This document shows, piece after piece, positions 1 through 9,720 of a DNA stretch of 25,464 bases. The translations under genes were made by a program, and so were the position numbers. Position 1 is the stretch's first letter; the number at the start of each line of letters is the position of its first letter. The stretch spans positions 1 through 25,464 of the forward strand of contig JALKBU010000767.1 in the NCBI GenBank assembly GCA_023091735.1. Direction: 5' to 3'. The notes under the pieces are model-generated. The model saw only the letters and a list, made by a program, of their open reading frames with translations. It searched no databases and was not told the DNA's origin. This DNA comes from Trichomonas tenax. Taxonomy: Eukaryota; Parabasalia; Trichomonadida; Trichomonadidae.

Positions 1-403
1 ACTTATACCACTGGATAGACAACTATCAATATGTACATGAAAGTACTTTCAAATCGAAAAAATATTGATCAGATAAAAAGTTATGAAGGTCGCGGGACTA
101 CACCGCAGAAGGAAAAATTTTCCCAATCCAAACTCATCACATAAAAAAAGTGCCAAAATAAGGTTGAGTCACACTTTCCCAATGGTTTCAATATGTCAAA
201 TATAGTTTTGAATCAAAGGATAATTCTGCTTCAATTTTGCAACACTCCAAAATGAATATAAAAAATGTGATCAGCATGTTCTTGTATTGTAGATAATTGA
301 CATTAAACTAAAAAATATGCTATAAAGATGATAATGAATTATATGTATAAACGAGTGCCTTCAAATAGATAATTAGAAGAATAGCAAAAGTGTTACAAAA
401 TGT
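1..403. other. AT-rich leader, no gene seen
   Basis: I see no convincing coding frame, tRNA or snRNA here. It is the 5' flank of the RRM-protein gene that begins at 428. A short GC-richer patch near 88-107 has no recognisable fold. The frame of the downstream gene is closed by a TAG at 374-376. Confidence 0.5.
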
Positions 404-420
404 GATAAAAACGTGACACA
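404..420 (+). promoter_or_regulatory. Candidate core-promoter motif GATAAAAACGTGACACA
   Basis: This 17-nt string ends 7 nt before the ATG at 428. A copy differing only by lack of one C (GATAAAAAGTGACACA) lies 3 nt before the ATG of the unrelated minus-strand gene at 10791. Trichomonad 5' leaders are known to be very short, so a motif this close to the start codon could be a transcription-start element. The T. vaginalis initiator TCAYW is not present here. The function is inferred from position and recurrence only. Confidence 0.45.
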
Positions 421-427
421 AAAAGTC

Positions 428-1228
428 ATGCTTGGTGAAACTTCAATTTGGTTCTCGCCTTTGTTTAGTCAGAATGTCAGCGAAATGAGGGCGAACTTCG
501 AATCCAACGGATTTCACGATTACACGCATTTAGAAGTCTACGACGAAGGATTATTCATCGATTTTCCTACACCAGAGCGTGCAAACGAATTCATTGAGTT
601 CTACAACGGCAAAGAAATAAAAGGTAACAAAATTTCAGCAACTCCTCGTAAATCAAAGAATTCGAGCATTCCATCGCGTTCAGATCCAAAAGACAAAATG
701 TTTCGATCATCAAGGGGCGACGGAATGTCCTCATCACCAAGAGAATATCGTGATCCGCGTTCTGACTACAGAGACGGTCCAGATCGCCGAGATTACAATG
801 ATGACAGAAATTATCGCGAATCGCGCGGAATGCGTGACAGTTATAGAGACTCTCATAGCCCACGTTATAGCCGTGACTCAGATTATTACGATCGTCGTCC
901 AAATGACAATTATAGATCTTCCGACAGACTTAGAAACTCAAAGACAGTCGTTGTATCAGGAAACCCATTAACTTTAACAGAGCGTGAAGTTTTCGATGCT
1001 TTCGCAAGGATTCAGTGCTTTGTTAGACAAGTTGAAAAACGCGGTTCAATTATTTACGTTCAATTCGATCTTCCTGAAGACGCAGATAAAGGCATTCGTA
1101 AACTTAACGGTGAAGTTATAAATGGCTGCCGAATTTATATCGAAAGTGTAGAAGACAAGCCTCTCAACCTTCCGGTACTCAAAATACCACTTGTTATAAT
1201 TGAAGATAAATCCGACAAGAAAATATAA
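428..1228 (+). CDS. SR-like RNA-binding protein, two RRM-type domains with an RS/RD-rich linker
   Basis: A 266-residue protein if translation starts at the ATG at 428. The frame is open from GTG 413, but a eukaryotic gene needs the ATG and none lies between the TAG at 374 and 428. An N-terminal RRM-like fold spans about residues 2-75, with a DEGLFIDF stretch in the RNP1 position. A linker at about 85-170 is rich in Arg, Asp, Ser and Tyr (RDPRSDYRD, RDSYRDSHSPRYSRD). A second RRM-like domain spans about 171-245, with RGSIIYVQF as RNP1. This architecture fits an SR-type pre-mRNA splicing or mRNA-binding protein of nucleus or cytoplasm; the exact family is not assigned. The stop TAA is embedded in ATATAAAATG, so a TAAA poly(A)-type signal overlaps the stop. 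The gene is preceded by the GATAAAAACGTGACACA motif. Confidence 0.8.
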   Translation: MLGETSIWFSPLFSQNVSEMRANFESNGFHDYTHLEVYDEGLFIDFPTPERANEFIEFYNGKEIKGNKISATPRKSKNSSIPSRSDPKDKMFRSSRGDGMSSSPREYRDPRSDYRDGPDRRDYNDDRNYRESRGMRDSYRDSHSPRYSRDSDYYDRRPNDNYRSSDRLRNSKTVVVSGNPLTLTEREVFDAFARIQCFVRQVEKRGSIIYVQFDLPEDADKGIRKLNGEVINGCRIYIESVEDKPLNLPVLKIPLVIIEDKSDKKI

Positions 1229-1707
1229 AATGTACAGTTATTTAATTTAAATTTCGAATTGTTATATCATCAATAATTTGCGATTTTTAAAATTGCATAT
1301 CAAATTTTAATTCAACTCCTTCAGCTTTACTATCAATATCAAATGTTTCAACAAAATTCATTTTTTTCAGTTCCATAATTTGAATTCGGACCTTTTTAAT
1401 AAGTTGAATATATCCTATGCCTTGTTGTAAAGATTCCTTAGTGATACTATAGATGAATTGATTTATAATTTCAAATTGATAAAATAATCGTAAATTCTTA
1501 TACAAAATACATTAATTTATGATTAATTTTACTACAAAAATAAACAGTTACAAAGCTAGAGTTTGAACATCACAATTTTTAAAATCAATTTCAAATTTTC
1601 TATGCTTTTCTATATTTTTATTAATTTCTGTTAGCATCCCATAAAAGTAATCGTTAACTAGAACAGATTTATTTTATAATCAAATAATAAATACAAATTA
1701 ACATAAT
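1229..1707. other. Intergenic spacer between convergent genes, possible coding fossil
   Basis: This AT-rich spacer separates the RRM gene and the minus-strand solenoid gene, which converge. A minus-strand open frame of 72 codons (1505 down to 1287) has no ATG at its head and a TAA just upstream. Its end, reading ELKKMNFVETFDIDSKAEGV, looks protein-like, so it may be the tail of a lost gene. I cannot assign it to a family. Confidence 0.35.
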
Positions 1708-4700
1708 CTAATTAGATAAAAGTCTGATAATTGCATTAACTTCGGTATCATTATCGCTTGTCAATGCTGAAGCAAGTTTCTCGACAACAGCTTCAATAGC
1801 GAAGGCATTCTCATCGTTAATGCTTGAACAAAGAGAAGTAACAGCTGTAGAAGCTTCATCAGTATGATCATTGGCACGAATGTATCTTGTCAAACCTTCG
1901 AGTATTTCTTTCCTAAATGGTGTCATTGCTTCGCATTTCATCACTGCAACTGCTGTGTCGAAGTGCGTTTTCAGTGGCTGAACATTGAGTGAAGCTGCAG
2001 CAATGTTAACGAGTTCTGTTGATTCCGGTTGTGGCAAAACTGCAGCACGTGCTAAAAGAGGTGCAATAGCTTCGGCGTTTGGAGCTGTGACTTTGAAAAT
2101 TTTGACTGATATTGGCATTATTGTTATTATACTTTCGCGTTCTTTTATTGCGAGAGAATGCCAAAACGCTCCTTTCTTGTTTGTTGTAGCAATGAATGAA
2201 GTGACTGCATCGAAAGCAGATTCATTGACAATGAAAGATGAAAGGAAATCCGATATTTTATCTGCGATTCCATCAAATGCAGAAGGAGATCGTTTTTTGA
2301 ATACTGTTTGCAGACGCGAGAAATGAATTTTTGTAACCTTTGCTTCGGGTTTCGATAATACTTCTAAAGCTCCAGATAAAAATGTTTGGCAATTTGCATC
2401 ATCAGCACTTGCAAAACAAAGCATTAATGCAGCATCCATTATATTTTTCTCTTCAGCAATAATTGAAATAGATTCAGGATGCATTGAAGGAATAGAATGA
2501 ACAAATTCTTCATAATCATCACCTGCAATTATTTGGAATGCTTTTGGTCTTTTCAGGCATGAAATTACCAAATGAGCAAAAACATCACCAGGAACAGATT
2601 CAATTGACTTCTTTAATATCGTAAGTGCTCTGTTACAGAATGAAATCGTGTCTGTTGATGAAGATTCTGTTGACAAAACACGAGCGATTTCTTCTGAGAT
2701 CTTTGTTAAGCCGTTTTCAATCTCAGCAATTTCTTTGAAGACAAGTTCTAAGAATGAATCAGATAAATTAGCAGACGACTCCATGAATGATGATAAAACA
2801 GAAACTAATCGTGACTTAAAAAGCATCGAAAGAATCCTGATAATAATTTCAGTAGCAGCTTCGTCTTTCTGAAAAGCAGATCTACATAATCCACCAACAA
2901 TTTCTTTGTCAAATCTGAACTCTTCGCGTCCTCTAAGTTTCAGTAATTGTTCAACACCTGTTGCGAGACCAGTGTGATGCGTTTGAAGAACTTTCGAATT
3001 TCCAAGAAGCTCAATGAGTGAATTAATTACATCGAAAACTTGATCTGTTAAAAATGATTTTGAAACATATCCACAAATTGTAATGCAGAGTTCAGACTTT
3101 TCAACATTGGAAATATCACCAACTGGTGGTCTGATTGACTTTGGCAATGAAAGAATTTGGTTTCTAGCAGAGCTTGACAGTGAAATAAGTGAGCAAACAA
3201 TATCTGCTGCAGCTTTTCCTGCATCAGAGTTAACCAATGGAAGTGCATAAGAGATTAAAGTGCAGATTGATGCAATTGCAGTGTTCAAAGTTTCTGATGA
3301 TTCTGCAAGAGAAACTCTTTCCCATTTCGCGCAAACGCTTGCCAATAAATTAGCAAATTGTTTCCATTCACTGTGCATTAACAGTGGCGGAAAAAGTGGT
3401 TTGATTGCAGCAGTGAAAGTGCTGAGTGTTAGCTGACATTCAACGCATGTGCAAAGGAATGTTTGTGTTGCTTTGAGGATAGGACTGAAGTTCTCAACAT
3501 CAATAACTTGAAGTAAAACTACTGTTAATTCGATTGCCCGCAAATGCGTATCGGAGAATCTCACAGGTCTAATTGGCATCATTGCTGTTAAAGCACCAAG
3601 AATTGAAATGATAATTTCAAGTTCTTTGTTAACTGTATTGCTAGAAAGCAAAAGATCGCCAATCTCCATATAGTAGTTGCAAACATATTGAACAACAAAA
3701 TCTTTGAATGCAAATAAATGATCTGAGTTTTCTGTCTGGAAAATCGTGAGACGAGTACCAAGTTTGCGAATAGCAAACAATGCGGCTGAGTTTACAGCTT
3801 GTGAAGGCTGTGGAACAGATAAATACTTGTTCAAGAAGTTTGTTGAAAAGCTCAAGAAATCGCTGCTGAAACTTAATCCTTCGATAAATGTTGAGCAACT
3901 TCCAATGGTCTTAAGAACGACTATGACCATTTTATCATCCAAAACCGCAGCTCTAAAGAACGCAAATCTTCGTTTGGAGTAAGCGTCATTGATCATATTA
4001 TTAATGAAATTCATAGCGACAGAAGGATGAGCATAAGAAACTAAAGCAATCATTTTGCTGCACATTTCAGGATAATCAGCGGCAAAATGTAGTGTCTTCT
4101 TCAAGCAACTATCAGCGACACCTTTTGGAACCATCTGAAGAGTGATTGCGAGATAAAGCATCGATTCATCGGGTCTCAACATCAAAAATGTTTGAGCAAG
4201 AGCATTCAAAGTCGTCTTATCGAGTGTTTGAAGAGCTGTTCCATAAGCAGCAAAAGAATCAAGTTGGAATCTTCTTTTGTTAACAATAGCACTAAAATTC
4301 TCAGTATTCTTAGGTGATGGGAACTTAGAAACCAAAGCTTGTGAAAATGCAGGAGAAATTGCGCTCGCAGTTAATGGAAGCATATCGAAAAGTGAAACAT
4401 TTTTCTCCAATGCAGTTAACACCGAACAAAACAGAATTGTTGTGCTTGTTGGTGTTGCTTCTGGTGCTATATCTTGCTCGGAGCCATATGCTGTGTCTGC
4501 ACGTGGAACCAAATCGAAGTTAGAATCACTTTCAGGAATATCATTTCTTTCAGCAACGTAAAGTTGTGGAGATTCTGGAAGATGCGATTTCAAGACTTTC
4601 GTCAATGTTTTAGCGTAAATGAGTGGCGATGAATCAGGTTTGAAGTTAGAAGCAAGATCATCGAAAATAAAATCGAATGTAAGTTCTTTCGATAACAAAT

Positions 4701-5925
4701 ATTGAGATGCAACTTCGCTTTCATTATCGAGTGCTAAAATTATTGTTTTGAGCGCTTTCTTGGATTGGAACTTACAGACAAAGAAGAAGCAGATGTGGAC
4801 CAATATACTCATCTGATCTGTTTTCTTGTTGACTTGCACAAAGTTTGTAAAAATGTCCAAATGATTCTCTTGGACAAAATTATCTGGAGCGTTTTTGACG
4901 ATATAGGCCATCATCAAAAGAACATTTAATGGATAGTTAACAGCTTTTGATGCAAAAAATGATTCGAAAGGATTGAAATTAAACTTTTGAACGAGAATCA
5001 TGAAATATTCTGCAACTTCTTGACGAATGACATTTGAAACATCCTTAACCTCTTCTGTTGGTTTGATTTCTCCATTTTTGATCGAAAAAAGACAAAGATA
5101 TAAAATTTCTTCAAAATAAGGCTTAAAAATCAACAGAGAATCAGGGAACTCACACACCTGCTCAATAAGTTTTGCCAGCTTTATCGTTCCAGCTGGATCT
5201 TTTCTTAATTTCTTTGGTAAATAACTTAATAAAATTGCTAAATCTTTCACATTTGACGCATCAAGTCTCCTTATTAGAGCATCAATCATTGGACACGATA
5301 AATATGGTATTAATGCATCATCTGAAATTGATTTGAATGAACTAATAATATTTTTAAAACTTGGTCCATCAGTGATATTTGAAAAGTTCGCCAAAACATA
5401 GTATGATGAATAGGAAAGAAGATTATTGATGAGTTTGTTTGAAATTAGCGATAAATAAGGTGCAGGATCGATTTCAGTTGATTGTGAAATAAATATTAAA
5501 ATAAGAGCTGTAATGTTTGGATTTGTTTGCGTTTCTGGTAGATTTGATATTGTTATTTTAGGATATAAGCAAAGAAATTTCGAAATCGAAAATAATAAAA
5601 TGAAAGTCGAGGCTTCTGATTTTGTGTATGTTGCTGGAAAATGTGTTTCAACGCATTGCAGCAATAATTTGATGAATTTCGATTGATATTCTTCTGTTAT
5701 AGACGAATTTTTAGCGAGTGATTGATAAACGATATCCAAAATAGATGTAATGAGTTTAATAGACTGAATTGAATTTAATTCTTCTAGAGCTTGCTCGATA
5801 GAATCAGGATATGCAAATAATGATTTTAAAAATCTTGAAATAGGAACAGAAAATTCATCGTGATTTGCTGAATGTATGATTTTCTTAACTGTGTTCTTCC
5901 TAAGAACGGATTTGTAATCTTCCAT
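1708..5925 (-). CDS. Large alpha-solenoid (HEAT/ARM-like) protein of unknown function
   Basis: An uninterrupted 1405-residue frame starts at MEDYKSVLRKN and ends at TAG. The whole length is a run of amphipathic helices of 12-20 residues with alternating Leu/Ile/Ala faces and short polar turns, as in HEAT/ARM-type solenoids. I see no catalytic motif, signal peptide, membrane span or coiled coil. A more polar stretch around residues 460-490 (ERNDIPESDSNFDLVP and following) may be a loop between two solenoid halves. Proteins of this size and shape often serve as scaffolds or transport receptors, but nothing here names one. The 5' flank has no TCAYW initiator. A perfect 22-bp palindrome sits about 75 bp upstream of the ATG. 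Unbroken length and ordinary codon use argue that it is a real gene. Confidence 0.8.
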   Translation of the reverse strand: MEDYKSVLRKNTVKKIIHSANHDEFSVPISRFLKSLFAYPDSIEQALEELNSIQSIKLITSILDIVYQSLAKNSSITEEYQSKFIKLLLQCVETHFPATYTKSEASTFILLFSISKFLCLYPKITISNLPETQTNPNITALILIFISQSTEIDPAPYLSLISNKLINNLLSYSSYYVLANFSNITDGPSFKNIISSFKSISDDALIPYLSCPMIDALIRRLDASNVKDLAILLSYLPKKLRKDPAGTIKLAKLIEQVCEFPDSLLIFKPYFEEILYLCLFSIKNGEIKPTEEVKDVSNVIRQEVAEYFMILVQKFNFNPFESFFASKAVNYPLNVLLMMAYIVKNAPDNFVQENHLDIFTNFVQVNKKTDQMSILVHICFFFVCKFQSKKALKTIILALDNESEVASQYLLSKELTFDFIFDDLASNFKPDSSPLIYAKTLTKVLKSHLPESPQLYVAERNDIPESDSNFDLVPRADTAYGSEQDIAPEATPTSTTILFCSVLTALEKNVSLFDMLPLTASAISPAFSQALVSKFPSPKNTENFSAIVNKRRFQLDSFAAYGTALQTLDKTTLNALAQTFLMLRPDESMLYLAITLQMVPKGVADSCLKKTLHFAADYPEMCSKMIALVSYAHPSVAMNFINNMINDAYSKRRFAFFRAAVLDDKMVIVVLKTIGSCSTFIEGLSFSSDFLSFSTNFLNKYLSVPQPSQAVNSAALFAIRKLGTRLTIFQTENSDHLFAFKDFVVQYVCNYYMEIGDLLLSSNTVNKELEIIISILGALTAMMPIRPVRFSDTHLRAIELTVVLLQVIDVENFSPILKATQTFLCTCVECQLTLSTFTAAIKPLFPPLLMHSEWKQFANLLASVCAKWERVSLAESSETLNTAIASICTLISYALPLVNSDAGKAAADIVCSLISLSSSARNQILSLPKSIRPPVGDISNVEKSELCITICGYVSKSFLTDQVFDVINSLIELLGNSKVLQTHHTGLATGVEQLLKLRGREEFRFDKEIVGGLCRSAFQKDEAATEIIIRILSMLFKSRLVSVLSSFMESSANLSDSFLELVFKEIAEIENGLTKISEEIARVLSTESSSTDTISFCNRALTILKKSIESVPGDVFAHLVISCLKRPKAFQIIAGDDYEEFVHSIPSMHPESISIIAEEKNIMDAALMLCFASADDANCQTFLSGALEVLSKPEAKVTKIHFSRLQTVFKKRSPSAFDGIADKISDFLSSFIVNESAFDAVTSFIATTNKKGAFWHSLAIKERESIITIMPISVKIFKVTAPNAEAIAPLLARAAVLPQPESTELVNIAAASLNVQPLKTHFDTAVAVMKCEAMTPFRKEILEGLTRYIRANDHTDEASTAVTSLCSSINDENAFAIEAVVEKLASALTSDNDTEVNAIIRLLSN

Positions 5926-6442
5926 TCAGATTAAAAAGCGATTTAAAAATTTTGAAATCCTTTATTTGGGGTCTTGAAAAATTAAAAAGGGAGATTAATA
6001 GATTTTGATCAAAATCTATCAATTGTGTTCAAATAATATATTTAGACTTTATCTATCTATTGAAGCTATCACAGTAATGAGTTCTATTAGTTCCATCAAA
6101 TTTATTGATGTCTTTTGTCATTTCCATAATATTTTTGAAGCTGTCAAATAGAAACGTATAAAAAATAGCATACGCATCATTTAATTGATATTGGAGATTT
6201 TAGATGAATCTGTTATCAGTATGATTCATTCATTATAAAAATGCAACTTTTGTTGTTGCAGCGAGCAAAAACCGCAATTTGTATTCTTCAGTATTTAGTA
6301 TTTATATGAATTGCCCTAAACATATTAAATTCATTTTTCAATGTATTTCTATTTCCAAGGCGGTCAATTATGAACTTTGATTCGACGAAAGCTTTTTTCA
6401 AAAAATTGCAATTAAGATTTTTGATGTCTAGTCTTCAAAAAT
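5926..6442. other. Divergent intergenic region
   Basis: An AT-rich spacer lies between the start of the minus-strand solenoid gene and the plus-strand BspA-like pseudogene. It holds the palindrome at 5998-6019. A weaker 6-bp stem (TGCAAC/GTTGCA) lies near 6242-6260. I see no open frame of note. Confidence 0.5.
5998..6019. repeat. Perfect 22-bp palindrome
   Basis: The sequence is ATAGATTTTGA followed by its exact reverse complement TCAAAATCTAT, with no spacer. It lies 73 bp upstream of the ATG at 5925. A dyad of this kind can bind a homodimeric regulator or extrude a cruciform. Its place in front of a long intact gene makes a regulatory role possible but unproven. Confidence 0.6.
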
Positions 6443-7815
6443 GTGACAAATAAGTTTGAAACTTCCATCATTGACGAACTCAGGGGTGATGGGAATGGAG
6501 GGTTATATCAAAATGGATTTTCAATTCTATCTTCAACGATTGTTAACATTTCGAACCTTATTATCAATAGGGAAACAAAGACCTTATATGGAACTCAAAA
6601 TGAATGGTATGCAAAGCCATGCATATCACCGTTAATCACATTTTCATTCCAAAATGATCCATTACTTGAAACAACTCAAAATTATGCATTCTTCTTATGC
6701 TCGGCGCTAAAAACTATTGACTTGAGAGACTATTCAAGATTGAAAGCAATTTATGGTTCTGCATTCCAAGATTGAACAAGTGTTACTAATATTTTCCTGC
6801 TTGAAGGAATAACTACAATAGGAGGTAATGTTTTTCGTCATACAAATATTACATCTTTTATATTTCCAAAATCCATCGAAATTATTATTCCAGAATTTTG
6901 TTTTTGTTCATGTTCTTTGTTAAGTGATATTACGATTCCGTTTGAAAGCAATCTAAGATCAATATTATCTTGTTGTATAACATATACAAGTCTATATCAA
7001 TTCCATCACAAGTTTCTATCACAGCAAATGATGCATTTCAAGCATCTAGTTTACAAATGAATACTGTTGATCGATTGAACAAAAATTTCTTTGTGTTAAA
7101 CAATTTTTTAATTGAAACATCTGCAATGAGATTATTCTGTTTCCCATTAAAATTTAATTCTGATATAATCTCTGTTCCTGAAAGAGTAACGATGATTTGC
7201 CGAGCATCTATTACATATGGTGTTTTCAAGCATGTAATAATTCTTTCATCTGTAAAAGCAATTGATCAATGATCATTCTTTTACTCTTCTATTATTGATT
7301 TGAATATTCCAGATAATGTGACTAATATTGGGTCAGCAGCATTTTATGGATGCAAATATTTACAGTCTGTGAGGCTTTCTCAAGGTCTGTCAAAATGAAA
7401 TAGTGGATTATTCTATGGAACAGCAATTTCTAACATCTATTGGATGGAATGCTTTTTGCAACTGTTATTCACAAACAACTTTTTCAACAGATGTTCTTGT
7501 TGATATTGGTGATAGTGCCTTTTATGGTTGCAGATTATTATCGAGTGTAAGAATTGACGGTTCTCTAATCAAATATTTGACAAAAAAAGCTTTTCTTCTT
7601 GCACAACATTGACATCAATAACTCTTCCATTTTCATTGCAACAATTGGGAGAATGCTGTTTCAAAGATTGCACATCTTTATCAACAGTTGTATTTCCATC
7701 CACATTAAATTCCATTGTTGTGAGCTGCTTCATGAATTGTGCTCTTAAATCTATTGATATTTATTCTTGTTCAAATATGAGAAGTCTTTCTGATTTTGAT
7801 TTCGATTACGAATGA
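6443..7815 (+). pseudogene. BspA-like leucine-rich-repeat (LRR_5) surface protein, degenerate
   Basis: Pieces in two frames carry the BspA/TpLRR signature: ALKTIDLRDYSRLKAIYGSAF, YKSISIPSQVSITANDAF, IIDLNIPDNVTNIGSAAFYGC, VDIGDSAFYGCRLLSSVRI and LTSITLPFSLQQLGECCF. Such proteins are abundant, often surface-exposed families in trichomonads. The frame is broken by TGA at 6773 (where the repeat expects Cys, as in FQDC-TSVTN), TGA at 7270, TGA at 7396, and frameshifts near 6980-7000, 7400-7430 and 7600. No in-frame ATG heads the first piece. An ATG at 6441 is in another frame and is followed at once by TGA. No C-terminal membrane span can be followed past the Asp/Tyr-rich end at about 7815. Confidence 0.88.
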
Positions 7816-8030
7816 TTTATAGATTTAGTTTTATTCTTCTTTTCATATTCATATTTATGGAGAAAAGCGGATGTCTACATGATTTTGCAATAAAAATATC
7901 CGATATACATATATATATTATGGATATAAATATAGAGAATCAATTAAGGATATCGTGTACTTTATCGAGTGAACAAAGTTGGTGGCAAGTGTAAAACATG
8001 GACAAAAATAAAGAAAATAATATATTGTAT

Positions 8031-8339
8031 TTAATTGGTAAAACTACAAAAATATGGCAATTCTTTGGTGTCTTCAAAATTCTGATTGTATTCCTCAAGT
8101 ACTTGGTTCAAAATATTTTCCGATGTTATTTTGGGATCTGGATTGCTAACATTCTGTTTCATTTTTTCACATCTATTCTTTATCAGCTGTTTAATTCAAA
8201 TCTTATCTAAGGCAAGAGGAACATTGCCCTTTGCGTTCTTAATTTCCCTCAGAATTATTCCGTCCTCTTCCTTTGTGAATCTGCGGACAATGCGCTTGTC
8301 TTGCTGATTAAAAGTTGTGTCAAAAAGTGGCACATTAAC
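8031..8339 (-). pseudogene. Myb/SANT-like protein relic
   Basis: Read on the minus strand, one frame gives NQQDKRIVRRFTKEEDGIIL, then REIKNAKGNVPLALDKI, a TGA at 8196-8198, then IKQLIKNRCEKMKQN and a polar tail ending in TAA. FTKEED followed by the spaced helices and an IKxR-type third helix is the pattern of a Myb/SANT repeat, a large family in trichomonads. The piece has an internal stop, lacks an ATG at its upstream end (a TGA lies at 8340-8342) and is far shorter than a normal two-repeat Myb protein. I read it as a fossil. Confidence 0.5.
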
Positions 8340-9720
8340 TCAATTCTTCAACGTATTTTTTCCCAAAAATCGTATTTCATGTTTCTGTTATAAAAAAGGA
8401 AAACAAAGCTTTTCTTGCTTCAAGAATGCAAATCCGATATAAGAGAATCTTTGAATCGGCGTATTTAAAATAAAATATCATATTTCCATTTTTTTGCTTT
8501 CGTCAAATTTAAACACCACTAGATATTGCTATGCGCTGCTAGTTATTCCAATGTAATGTTGAACACTTTTCAAGATTTGTTTTAATTTCATTATAAGTAA
8601 ATCAGAATTTGAGTCTTTTGAAGATATTCAAAAGAATGTGCTTTTTCCATATTTGATTTATCATGTATGAATTAAAAATTGCTTCCTACCTTTTCATATT
8701 TTAAAGACATCTTTGCCTGGAGTGCTTCTTTCAACGATGCTGCAAATGAAATTTCAATTTCTAAATGCAAAAAAAAAACAGATAATTTTTCAGTCAATTA
8801 GCTTTTGAGCAACTATTCTTGTAAACGAGATTTGCTTCCTTGATCAATTATTTAAATTTGCTATAATTTAATAGTACTTGAAAAAGTTTCATTCATATTA
8901 ATTAAAATTTTCATTGTGGAAAAAATGGGATATTCCGAATTCTTTCAGCATTCGGTGTACACAAAGAAGCTATTTAATCGTTGTTTGGGGATTTCCTAAT
9001 TTTTGTATTTTCTATTCCACTTTAAATGCTTTACTTTCCAACTTTGAAATTTTTCTGCAGATCGTTACAATTCTCAAATAATATATTTGCAGTATATGCT
9101 CCGTGAAGTTCGAGATGCTAATATTTGAAAATTGAACAAATTCTATAAATGCCCTCATTGCCAAAATACAAGATTCAATTACTGAGCTTTCAGGTAAGCT
9201 TATTGTAAACTATATTATCGATTGGTCCTCCAATTGTTGATTCTTTTTCAATAAATATAATGAAAGGAGTTTAAGTAATATTGCAGTTTTTATATGTTTT
9301 GGAAAATTGAAGTGGTAAATTCCCAGTTCAATTTGCCAGTTCCCTTTTTTAATTTGAGAGGGAAGTATTTCATTGATAAAGGATCTGAAGAATATGTGTT
9401 TGTTCCTATAGATTCAAACTACGCAAGAAAACTTGTCTAAATTAATGAACAACAAGTTTTGATGAAGGGATGGCTCACCTATTCAATATTATTTTAAAAA
9501 GGGGTTAACACTAAATTACTGAATGAATTCGTTCAAAGCCGTATTAGATAAAGCATATTAGGCATTAACACAAAATATCTGTGTTATATTTTTCAAATAA
9601 TATTCATCACATAAAATGTTCAAAGATTCATATTTGGATTCAATGTAGAAATTCTTCATGCGAGCAAAAAATCATTATTGATGAATATCTATCTTTTTAT
9701 TTATTATAGAAACAATTAAT
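8340..9720. other. Spacer with gene fossils but no intact gene
   Basis: No frame over about 60 codons stands out. Two stretches read as decayed protein. On the minus strand 8767-8591 gives EIEISFAASLKEALQAKMS and on through one TAA to QKTQILIYL. On the plus strand 9294-9438 gives MFWKIEVVNSQFNLPVPFFN and on to NYARKLV. I cannot assign either. The remainder is AT-rich sequence in which I recognise nothing. Confidence 0.4.
9294..9438 (+). pseudogene. Short unassigned ORF, probable gene fragment
   Basis: ATG at 9294 opens a 47-codon frame ending in TAA at 9436-9438. The translation (MFWKIEVVNSQFNLPVPFFN, then RGKYFIDKGSEEYVFVPIDS, then NYARKLV) is balanced in composition and unlike random AT-rich sequence. 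The same frame continues beyond the stop as INEQQVLMKGWLTYSILF to a second stop. A small gene is possible, but a piece of a larger lost gene with one nonsense mutation is more likely. No family is recognised. Confidence 0.3.

Noticed and set aside
413..427. GTG start for the RRM protein
   Set aside because: Eukaryotic initiation requires the ATG at 428, and the GTG lies inside the candidate promoter motif.
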